Shown here: positions 44,719 through 53,300 of the stretch, in pieces | Layout: every line of letters begins with the position of its first letter | Position numbering within the stretch: position 1 is the stretch's first letter | Assembly: GCA_947449835.1 (NCBI GenBank) | Contig: CANFSZ010000001.1 | Span: 1 to 64,000, forward strand | Source of the DNA: Opitutia bacterium | GTDB taxonomy: Bacteria; Verrucomicrobiota; Verrucomicrobiia; Opitutales; Opitutaceae | Direction: 5' to 3' | DNA: 64,000 nt | The notes under the pieces: model-generated | What the model was told of the DNA's origin: nothing | Database searches by the model: none | What the model saw: only the letters and a program-made list of their open reading frames with translations | Program-made: the position numbers and the translations under genes

Positions 44719-44838
44719 TGCGGCTGGTTTTTCGCTCCGGGATTGGCGTGTTACTCGCGCGAGTTCCAAAGCTGTGTTCCCAAGAACGGGGTTGTCTGAT
44801 CGCGCCGGGCCCGTTCCGCTGCGCACCTGAAAACTAAA

Positions 44839-45378
44839 TTGAGTAAATCCCCCCGTCGGCGCGCGGCCGTCTCGCGCTGGATTGAGCATCGAGCGTCGGC
44901 GATTCACGGGCGCGGTGTTTATGCGCGCGCAACCATTCCCGATGGGACGCGGGTGATCGAATACACCGGCGAACGCATCACCAAGGTGGAGGCGGAGCGG
45001 CGGGAAGCGTTGCGCTTGGCGCGCGGGCGGCGCGGCGGCGACGATTGTGTTTATATTTTCGAGCTCAACGCGCGTTACGATCTCGATGGCCGCACGCGGC
45101 GTAACGTCGCGCGTTTGATCAACCACTCGTGTGCGCCCAATTGTCGCGCCGATACTATCCGCGGTCATATCTGGATTATCGCGCGGCGGGAGATCGCCGC
45201 GGGCGAAGAGCTTACGTTTGATTACGGTTTCGCCTTCAAGGAATGGCGGCAACACCCGTGCCGCTGCGGCAGTGCGCGCTGCGCGGGATTTATCGTCAAC
45301 GCCGGTCAGCGTTGGCTCTTGCGCCGCATTCCGCGGGCTGAACGCGCCGCCGCTCAGCGCGCGAGCCGAGGGCTTTAA
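44839..45378 (+). CDS. SET-domain protein methyltransferase
   Basis: A 179-residue protein starting at TTG (MSKSPRRRAAVSRWIEHRAS). The SET core is complete: IHGRGVYARATIPDGTRVIEYTGE, LINHSCAPNCRAD (pseudoknot with SAM site) and GEELTFDYGF. A post-SET cysteine cluster is CRCGSARCAGF. Bacterial SET proteins methylate lysines in proteins such as ribosomal proteins or HU; the target here is unknown. The gene converges with batD, and the two stop codons overlap by 4 bp. Confidence 0.85.
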   Translation: MSKSPRRRAAVSRWIEHRASAIHGRGVYARATIPDGTRVIEYTGERITKVEAERREALRLARGRRGGDDCVYIFELNARYDLDGRTRRNVARLINHSCAPNCRADTIRGHIWIIARREIAAGEELTFDYGFAFKEWRQHPCRCGSARCAGFIVNAGQRWLLRRIPRAERAAAQRASRGL

Positions 45379-47933
45379 CGCCAGAGCGGGACTAGGTCTT
45401 CGGCGCGCACCCAACCGGTCTGACCCGAAGGGAAAGTGAGGTGGCGCCAGCCGAGAAATTTTTGGTCCACGGCGGCAAGGCTGCCGGCGGCGAGGGGCGT
45501 GGTTTTTTGGGTGGTATCGGCTTCGGTTGGAATCGAGCGAAGCGTGCCGGCGCGCCAAGCGATGGCGGCGCGGGCATCGGTGGCGGGGCCGTAGGTGAAG
45601 AGACTGGTTAAGGCGCCGGCGCTGACGATTAGGCTCACGATGATGGCCGCATAGGCGAGCCGACCTGGCCGCCGGCGTGCGCGCTCTGAACGCTGGGGTA
45701 GTTGGAAAAATGTTACAAGCAGGCCAGCCGTGCTGAGTAGGAAAATGCCCGCGGTGGCCAAGAGCGTGACTTGCCAGGCGGCGGGTGCTTGCAAGCGGGC
45801 GATTTTTTCTAGGGGCCCAGGCGCGAGGAAGGCGGCGAGCGCGGCAGGGACGTGGCCGGATTTTTCTGCGGCCAAATTGAATTGGGCGCGGATCGCTTCA
45901 TGGGTCGGGGCTTGCACGAGGGCGGCTGAGGCGTGGGCGGCGGCTTCGTCCCAGCGATCTTGTTGGGCGAGCGCGAGGGAGAGATTATGATGCGCGAGCG
46001 CATCGGTGGGGTTCGCGGCCAGAATGACGCGGTAGGCTTTTTCGGCGCCGGGAAAATCGCCGCGACGGTAATCAGCCACGCCGTCTGCGGCTTGTAGCTG
46101 CGCCGGCGTGATGATTACGGCAAGGGCGAGCGCGGCGATGAAGGGGAAAAGGTTGCGTGGCAAAAACAGTCGGAATGGTGAGAAGCGCGGCAAGGGCAAC
46201 GCCGCGAGCGCGGTGCGGGCACGCGCGGACCAATCGATGGCCAGGGAAATGTTTTCACCGTAGAGCGTGCGGTCGGCCTCGGCCCAGAGAGTTTTGAGCG
46301 CATTGCTCGCGGTCGAGGCGCGGTCGAGATCGGCCAGCGTGGGCGCGGCAACGGGCAGGCTCAGAAGCAGCGCGGTGTCGTGTTGCCAGGCGATGAGTTG
46401 AGCGCGTAGTTTAGTGGGATCGGCGAGGTTAAGCGCGGGGAGAAGTTTTTCCAGGCGCGCGTGCGCGGTGCGGCGCGGCGCGAGTGGATCGGTGTGGCGA
46501 GCGCGGCGGTAGGCGAGAATCACCCAGAACAGAAAAAATCCTGCGACGGCGCTCAGTAAGCTGGCGACGATGGTACGCGTAGACTGCGGCACGGTCGCGA
46601 TGGCGGAACCGGTGACGGGTTCGCGCGGGAGGCCGAGTGGTAACGGAGCTGGGACAACTTTAGCTGGGGTGGGTGCGTCGGCCCGCGTGCTGTTTGAGGG
46701 ATTGGGCGTGACGTTGAGATTGAGTCCGCCGCTAGCGGCGGGAGCGTTAGTCAGCTCGGTGATCGTGACGCTGGTCGCGGGGGATGTGAGAGTTTTGTAG
46801 GCGCCGGCCTTGGGGTCGAAGTAAGTGAAGGTGACGGGACCAAGCGTGTAAGTGCCGGCTTTGGTGGGGACGAGGACGACGTCTTCGGCGAGTGTGGCTT
46901 CGAAGAGTTTACCCTCGGCGGGGGTGCGTTTCGCTTGCGGTGAGACGACTTGAAAATTTTTGGAAACGGCGCGGGCGGGGAGGCCGGGGATGTCGGGCCA
47001 GTTGGCGGCACCGGAGAGCTCGAGCGTCCACGTGATCGGTTCGCCGACGGCGGCGGTAAGAGGGACGATTTTGGAGGCGAGCTTGAGGCTGCCGACTGCG
47101 CCGTTGTAACCGGCGGGGGCCACGGGGAGCGGTTTCACTTCAAGCACGGGGGCCGCGCTGGTGATGGAGAATTGCTGGTACTGGCGTTGTTGAAAAAAGC
47201 CGAAACCAGTAACGCCGACGGACAGGTTGATGAGTTGGCTTACGGCGTTGAGGCGGATGCTGCCAGGCGTGCGGGCTATAGCGCGGGTGCGGTAGGAAAG
47301 CCCGGTGCGGGGTTCGTTGCCGGCGCGGAAATCGAGGGGCTCGGGCCGGGACCAATCTTCGGAGACGAGCGGTTCGCCGTTCCATTCGATCTGCCCGCGG
47401 CCGAAATCGGGAAAGTAGCTGCGCGAGGCGTCGAGGCTGTAGGTCAGATTAAAAACTTCGCCGGCCCAGACGCTGTTGGGAGCGGCGGCGAGGCGGGAGT
47501 TGGCGGCGTTTTCCAGGGAGACGCCGGTGTTGCCGACGGTGGCGGCGCCGGGTTCGTAAGTCGCCACCGGCGTGCGGAGCTTGCCCTTGTCGGTCTCGAC
47601 TTCGAAGGACGGGATGGTGACGCGTTGTTTTTTGGTGAGGCGGGCCGCGTAGGTAAACGTGACGGAATCCGAGCGCGTGAAATTGATGATAGAGGTGCTC
47701 GTGGACTGGCCGGCGAAATCGAGCGAGAGGCCGTCGATCTTGGGCAGGCGTGGGGTTTCCTTCGGCGAGCAGTCTTCGAAAATCAGGAGCAGTTCACTCG
47801 TCTGACCGACGGCAAGGGCGCCTTGTAACGGCTCCCAGCGGACGGTCTGCGCGTGGGCGGACGCGATGGCGCCGAGAGCGATCAGGACGAACTTGAGGAA
47901 GGAGGGGAGGCGGCGGGACATGCGGGTGGTCAC
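45375..47933 (-). CDS. batD: BatD-like protein fused to TPR and SH3-like domains
   Basis: An 852-residue protein. A signal peptide (FLKFVLIALGAIASAHA) precedes a long beta-rich BatD/oxygen-tolerance region (VAVGQTSELLLIFEDCSPKE style start; repeated Ig-like segments to about 400), then a Pro/Thr linker and a membrane helix (IVASLLSAVAGFFLFWVILAY). A further helix is followed by TPR units (YRRGDFPGAEKAYRVILAANP, AHHNLSLALAQQDRWDEAA), one more membrane helix, and an SH3b-like tail ending GWRHLTFPSGQTGWVRAED. The TPR-SH3 part corresponds to what is often a separate BatE-type protein, so this appears to be a D-E fusion. Its ATG overlaps the batB stop by 4 bp. Confidence 0.82.
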   Translation of the reverse strand: MTTRMSRRLPSFLKFVLIALGAIASAHAQTVRWEPLQGALAVGQTSELLLIFEDCSPKETPRLPKIDGLSLDFAGQSTSTSIINFTRSDSVTFTYAARLTKKQRVTIPSFEVETDKGKLRTPVATYEPGAATVGNTGVSLENAANSRLAAAPNSVWAGEVFNLTYSLDASRSYFPDFGRGQIEWNGEPLVSEDWSRPEPLDFRAGNEPRTGLSYRTRAIARTPGSIRLNAVSQLINLSVGVTGFGFFQQRQYQQFSITSAAPVLEVKPLPVAPAGYNGAVGSLKLASKIVPLTAAVGEPITWTLELSGAANWPDIPGLPARAVSKNFQVVSPQAKRTPAEGKLFEATLAEDVVLVPTKAGTYTLGPVTFTYFDPKAGAYKTLTSPATSVTITELTNAPAASGGLNLNVTPNPSNSTRADAPTPAKVVPAPLPLGLPREPVTGSAIATVPQSTRTIVASLLSAVAGFFLFWVILAYRRARHTDPLAPRRTAHARLEKLLPALNLADPTKLRAQLIAWQHDTALLLSLPVAAPTLADLDRASTASNALKTLWAEADRTLYGENISLAIDWSARARTALAALPLPRFSPFRLFLPRNLFPFIAALALAVIITPAQLQAADGVADYRRGDFPGAEKAYRVILAANPTDALAHHNLSLALAQQDRWDEAAAHASAALVQAPTHEAIRAQFNLAAEKSGHVPAALAAFLAPGPLEKIARLQAPAAWQVTLLATAGIFLLSTAGLLVTFFQLPQRSERARRRPGRLAYAAIIVSLIVSAGALTSLFTYGPATDARAAIAWRAGTLRSIPTEADTTQKTTPLAAGSLAAVDQKFLGWRHLTFPSGQTGWVRAEDLVPLWR

Positions 47934-49828
47934 CAGTTTTTACCTTTTTTGGCGGGAGCGGGCTGAGGCTCGCCCTGCATGAGTTTGAAGAGTTTGGCGG
48001 GAGAATCTTGATTGCGCAGCTGATCGAGTTTTTGGAGCGGCATTGCGAGGGAGGGATCGGCTGAGGCGTCAGCTGGTTTTTTGTCGGGATTGCCCCCGAC
48101 TTGTTGGGTGTCGCCCTCGGGCGGTTGCGGCGGGGGCTGGTCTTTCATGTCGCCGAAGGCTTTCTGACCTTGCTTGCCGTCTTGCGGTTTGGTGTCGGAC
48201 GAATCCTTGGCATCGTTTTTCTGGTCGTCGGAATTTTGTTGGTCTTGCTGCTTTTGCGAGGGATCGGATTTGTCGGAGGACTTGCTCTTGTCGTCTTTGT
48301 TTTGCTGCTGATTTTTATCCTGCGGCTGATTTTTGTCCTCCTGGTTTTGTTTATCCTGATCTTGTTTTTGATCGTCCTTTTTTTGATCGTCGTCGGGCTT
48401 TTTCAGCAAGGCGTTGAGTTCGTCGCGGAGCTTGGGCCAATCGGCAGCTTTGGCGTCTAGAGCGGCGCCGGCTTCGACAGCGGCGAGTGCGTCTTGGAGG
48501 GGGCCGGGAGCGACGGGTTGTTGTTCTGACTGGAGGCGTTGGCCCCAAGCGACGGTCTCGCGGGCGAGCTCGGCCCAGTCTTGGTCCGAATGCATGGGCG
48601 CGGCGGCGAGCCGGGTAATGGTTTGGGTGAGCGCGGCGGAGGGTGGGGGCGCAGTGGGCGCCGGGGTATCGCTTTCGGCGACGCCGCGGGCGGGAACTTT
48701 GGCGGCGGCAGCGCTGAGGTCGGCGGACACGAGGGATAACGTGAGGGCGATAAATAGCAGCGCAGCGGTGGCCGCGGCGACGGGCCCTCGCGCGGGCGTG
48801 CGGAGGGCGCGTGGTTTGGGGCGTACCGGGAACTCACGCCAGAAGCTGAGCACGAGACAAAACAACGCGGCGGCAAGCGGCCATTGGTAACGCTCGACGA
48901 GCCGGATAGAGTTTTTCTCGAGGAACTCACCTTTTTGTCCGGCTTCGACTGTGGCTTGAATGAGCGAGGCGAGATCGACCCAGGTCGAGGCATCGCGGTA
49001 AACGCCGCTGGTCATATCGGCGAGCTCGCGGAGCGTGTTGGGTTCGAGTTTGGAAAGGACGACGGCGCCGCGGTCGTCTTTGACGAAGCCGTTGGGACCA
49101 TCGGGAATCATCGCGCCGGCGGCGGTGCCGATGCCGAGCGCGAGGACGCGGATGTTTTTCTTTTTTAATTCCTCGGCGGTGGTTTTCCACGTGTCGTCGG
49201 TGGCTTCACCGTCGGACAGGATGATGAGAAAACGATCGGCCGAGCCGCTTTGCTTGAAGGCGGCGAGCGCGGTCGTGACGAGGGCGCTGTAATTGGTGCC
49301 GCCTTCGGGTAGATAGTCGGGGCCGAGATTGGGCAGAAACTCGCGGAGAATCTCGTAATCGGCGCTGAGCGGCGATTGCAGAAACGCCGTGCCAGAGAAC
49401 ACGACGAGGCCGATGCGCTCGCCAGCGAGACGCTCGAGCAACGATTGAATAAGGAGCTTGGCGCGCTCGAGGCGCGACGGTTTGACGTCGGGCGCGAGCA
49501 TCGAGCGCGAGAGATCGACGGCGAGGAGGATTTCCCGGGATTGATCGAAGACGGGCTCGTCGATGCGGCCGAATTGCGGGCGCGCGAGGGCGGCGACGGC
49601 GAGCGTGAGACCGAAAAATAACCACAGCCGCGGGCGGCCGCGAGCGGGCTTAGCGTCGGCGCGCTGGGCGTTAAAGGATGAGAGTTGCAGGGAATCGCCG
49701 CCGGCCTCGGCGCGGAGGATTTTGGGTTGGGCGAGAGCGCCGGCGCGACGCGCGCGGGTGAGTTCCCAAACGAGCACGGCGAGCGGGATGAAGAGCAACC
49801 AGAGCAGTTGGGGCGTCGCGAAGGTCAT
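47930..49828 (-). CDS. batB: BatB-like VWA membrane protein with long Gln/Asp/Lys-rich tail
   Basis: The ATG at 49828 (MTFATPQLLWLLFIPLAVLVW) gives 632 residues. Two N-terminal membrane helices precede a von Willebrand A domain whose MIDAS motif is D105-L-S-R-S, with GGTNYSALV and LIILSDGEATD. A third helix follows at about 320. The C-terminal 120 residues are very rich in Gln, Asp, Lys and Asn (KKDDQKQDQDKQNQEDKNQP), typical of BatB/BatC proteins. It overlaps the batA stop by 4 bp and the batD start by 4 bp. A longer Arg/Pro-rich N terminus from an ATG at 49906 is unlikely. Confidence 0.87.
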   Translation of the reverse strand: MTFATPQLLWLLFIPLAVLVWELTRARRAGALAQPKILRAEAGGDSLQLSSFNAQRADAKPARGRPRLWLFFGLTLAVAALARPQFGRIDEPVFDQSREILLAVDLSRSMLAPDVKPSRLERAKLLIQSLLERLAGERIGLVVFSGTAFLQSPLSADYEILREFLPNLGPDYLPEGGTNYSALVTTALAAFKQSGSADRFLIILSDGEATDDTWKTTAEELKKKNIRVLALGIGTAAGAMIPDGPNGFVKDDRGAVVLSKLEPNTLRELADMTSGVYRDASTWVDLASLIQATVEAGQKGEFLEKNSIRLVERYQWPLAAALFCLVLSFWREFPVRPKPRALRTPARGPVAAATAALLFIALTLSLVSADLSAAAAKVPARGVAESDTPAPTAPPPSAALTQTITRLAAAPMHSDQDWAELARETVAWGQRLQSEQQPVAPGPLQDALAAVEAGAALDAKAADWPKLRDELNALLKKPDDDQKKDDQKQDQDKQNQEDKNQPQDKNQQQNKDDKSKSSDKSDPSQKQQDQQNSDDQKNDAKDSSDTKPQDGKQGQKAFGDMKDQPPPQPPEGDTQQVGGNPDKKPADASADPSLAMPLQKLDQLRNQDSPAKLFKLMQGEPQPAPAKKGKNW

Positions 49829-50841
49829 GCGGTGGAGCGCGCGGCGGCGGGGCGTGCGAGGAGGGCGGCGGCGAGGAGTAACGCGAGGCCGGGGATGGCG
49901 ACCCACGGAAAAAGCTCCGTCGTGAGCAAGTAGCTCTTAGATTGAAACTCGATCTTCTGGGCGCGGTCGATCGCCTTGAACGCGGATTCGGCGGCGCCGG
50001 TATCGAAGGCACGAAAAAATTTCCCGCCCGTGTTTTCCGCGAGATCGCGCAGCGCGCCTTCATCGAGGTCGGACATCATCCGGCGGTAGCCGACTTTGTT
50101 GCCTTTGTCGTCGAAGACTGGAAACGGCACGATGCCGTCTTTGCCGGCGCCGATGGCGTAGATAGGGATGTTGCGTGATTTGGCGAGATCGGCGGCTTGC
50201 GTGGGGGAAAGCGCCCCGCGGTTATTGGCGCCGTCGGTCATGAGAATGACAAAGGCCCCTTGGCGTTTGCCGGCGGTTTCGCGTTTGGCTTGTTCGAGGC
50301 GGGTGAGCGCGACGCCGAGGCCGTCGCCGATCGCCGTGCCGTCTTCGATGAGGCCGATTTTCACGCGCTCCAATTGCGCGGCGAGCCAGTCGTGGTCGGT
50401 CGTGAGCGGAGCCATCGTGTAGGCGCGGCCAGAGAAGAGGACGATGCCGATGCGGTCGGAGGTACGCTTTTCAATAAACGCTTGGATGACGGGCTTGATC
50501 GCTTGCAGGCGGTTGATGCGTTCGCTGCCGCGTTCGTAATCTTCGGCGAGCATCGATGAGGAAAGATCGATGGCCAACATGATGTCGTAGCCTTCGGAGC
50601 GCACTTCGCGTTTGTCTTCGATGTGTTGCGGCCTCGTGAGGCCGGCGACGACTAGGATCAGGCCCGCGACGGCGAGACCTGTAGGCCAGCGTGACACCGA
50701 TGCCAGCGAGGGCCGATGCCAAGCGGCCGCGAATGGCACGAGCAACACCGGCACGCGCCGACGTCCGCGCAGCCACAGGCTCAAGGGCAGGAGCGCCAGC
50801 GCGAGAAACCAAAGGGGATCGTGGAGCGTGTAATTAGGCAT
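49825..50841 (-). CDS. batA: BatA-like VWA membrane protein
   Basis: A 338-residue protein with two N-terminal hydrophobic segments (PLWFLALALLPLSLWL; LAVAGLILVVAGL), a VWA domain with MIDAS D92-L-S-S-S, DGTAIGDGLGVAL and FVILMTDGANNRGAL, and a C-terminal helix (FPWVAIPGLALLLAAALLA). It is the third gene of the moxR-DUF58-batA-batB-batD operon. In Bacteroides such genes promote survival under oxygen; in other groups they assist cofactor or protein assembly. Confidence 0.88.
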   Translation of the reverse strand: MPNYTLHDPLWFLALALLPLSLWLRGRRRVPVLLVPFAAAWHRPSLASVSRWPTGLAVAGLILVVAGLTRPQHIEDKREVRSEGYDIMLAIDLSSSMLAEDYERGSERINRLQAIKPVIQAFIEKRTSDRIGIVLFSGRAYTMAPLTTDHDWLAAQLERVKIGLIEDGTAIGDGLGVALTRLEQAKRETAGKRQGAFVILMTDGANNRGALSPTQAADLAKSRNIPIYAIGAGKDGIVPFPVFDDKGNKVGYRRMMSDLDEGALRDLAENTGGKFFRAFDTGAAESAFKAIDRAQKIEFQSKSYLLTTELFPWVAIPGLALLLAAALLARPAAARSTA

Positions 50842-50845
50842 CGCT

Positions 50846-51787
50846 TCAACGGATCGAGCCGGCGCGCATGCGGGCGTGGAAAAAACGTACGAGCGCGTCG
50901 AGGCGGTTATCGTTCGTGCTCACGACGAGACGGCTGAGGACATCGGGAAAGAGCGCGGTCCACGTGGCTTCGCGGGTGTTGCGCCACTCGGTGTGCGCGG
51001 CGCGTTCGGCGGCGGAATTTTCAATTGTCACGAGTTGCCCCGCCGTCGGGTCGTACGCGGCGAACTGGCCTTGATCGGGCAAGGTGCGTTCCCACGGATC
51101 GTCGACGCGGAAGCCCATCATCTGATAACGTCGGCGCAACACCGCCCAGCCTTCCGGCTCGGGGCGCGGCGCGAAATCCCCGAGCCACAACATCACGCTG
51201 TGCTTCGGCGCGGCGCGGGATAACAAACGCCAGGGGATGCCCGAATCGGCGGCGGGGTCGGCGTTGAGCGCGGATAAATTCGGCGCCGGACACGCGAGCA
51301 AGCTCGCCGCTGCGTGCAGGATCGCGCCGCGGCCGCGCACCGGTTCGCGGAAAAGATAATCGCCTCCGGGTGTCGCGTGCACGAAGCCCACACGGTCGCG
51401 GTTCACCGCGCCGAGCAACATCACGAGTCCCGCCAACTCCAGCAACGCTTCGCGTTTTGATTGCGCGCTCGAGCCGAATTGGAGACTCGGCGTGTCCTCG
51501 AACACCACGAGTAAGGTGACCTCGCGTTCCTCGACGAATTTCTTGCGGTACGGCTCGCCGAGGCGCGCGGTGACGTTCCAATCGATGTCGCGCACGTCGT
51601 CGCCGAACGTGTATTTGACCACTTGGTCGAACTCCATGCCGCGGCCGCGGAAGGCCGAGCGGTATTCGCCGCTGAGCTGGTTTTCCACGGCGTGACGCAC
51701 GCGCCACTCGAGTTGGCGGAGCAAAGCCAAGGGCGATGCGGGCGCATCGCCGGTGGACGTGGCGTAGACTGGAGGTTGATAAGCCAA
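50846..51787 (-). CDS. DUF58 domain protein of the MoxR/Bat operon
   Basis: A 313-residue protein with the DUF58 core GMEFDQVVKYTFGDDVRDID, WNVTARLGEPYRKKFVEERE and the VWA-like LLVVFEDTPSLQFGS. No membrane segment is apparent. It starts 20 bp after the moxR stop and ends 4 bp before batA. DUF58 proteins are constant partners of MoxR ATPases. Confidence 0.88.
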   Translation of the reverse strand: MAYQPPVYATSTGDAPASPLALLRQLEWRVRHAVENQLSGEYRSAFRGRGMEFDQVVKYTFGDDVRDIDWNVTARLGEPYRKKFVEEREVTLLVVFEDTPSLQFGSSAQSKREALLELAGLVMLLGAVNRDRVGFVHATPGGDYLFREPVRGRGAILHAAASLLACPAPNLSALNADPAADSGIPWRLLSRAAPKHSVMLWLGDFAPRPEPEGWAVLRRRYQMMGFRVDDPWERTLPDQGQFAAYDPTAGQLVTIENSAAERAAHTEWRNTREATWTALFPDVLSRLVVSTNDNRLDALVRFFHARMRAGSIR

Positions 51788-51807
51788 AGCGACGAGCCGG
51801 GCGAAAC

Positions 51808-52767
<960 letters not shown>

Positions 52768-52886
52768 GAGCGGTAGGGGACGTTGAAAAAAGAAAAAGGA
52801 AGCGGAGGATGAAAAGTACTTTAGCAGGACGGAGGCCGATTTGACTCGGTGCCCGGCAAAGAGTTTCCATTAGAAAACGTCCCGCC

Positions 52887-53282
52887 ATGACCTTGCCATC
52901 CCAAATCTTGGAAAAACTGGCTGCCCTCGGGGTGCGTTTGGACGACGTCGAGGAGCGTTTTGTCCGCGGCGCGGGGCCCGGAGGGCAGAAAATTAACAAA
53001 ACCAGCTCCACCGTCTGGCTGCGGCACGGGCCGACGGGCGTCGAAGTGCGGTGTCAGCGGGAACGTTCGCAAGGTGCGAACCGCGAAGTCGCTTGGGGCG
53101 AACTCGTGGCGAAGTTGCAGGCCCGCAAAACGCAGGCGCTCGCGGCGGTCGTCGATGCGCGCGAAGCAGAACGGCGGCGCACCCGGCAAAAATCGCGCCG
53201 TCAAAAAGTCCGGATGATTCAGTCGAAGAAGCACCGCGCCAAACATAAGGCGCGGCGCGGTCGCGTCGGCGGTGACGACTAA
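52887..53282 (+). CDS. RF-1 domain (GGQ) protein, ribosome rescue or release-factor-like
   Basis: A 131-residue protein consisting of a class I release-factor catalytic domain: GAGPGGQKINKT (GGQ at 32-34) followed by STVWLRHGPTGVEVRC and a basic C-terminal tail (RRRTRQKSRRQKVRMIQSKKHRAKHKARR). It lacks the codon-recognition domains. This architecture is that of ArfB/ICT1-like peptidyl-tRNA hydrolases, although the conserved region also fits the separate release-factor-like group. It is divergent from moxR. Confidence 0.85.
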   Translation: MTLPSQILEKLAALGVRLDDVEERFVRGAGPGGQKINKTSSTVWLRHGPTGVEVRCQRERSQGANREVAWGELVAKLQARKTQALAAVVDAREAERRRTRQKSRRQKVRMIQSKKHRAKHKARRGRVGGDD

Positions 53283-53300
53283 AATACGGCGGGCGCAGCT

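Noticed and set aside
48043-48460. + strand frames of Leu/Val/Phe-rich or Arg/Cys-rich sequence, membrane-protein-like
   Set aside because: They are the antisense reading of the Gln/Asp/Lys-rich tail of BatB, which produces artificial hydrophobic frames.
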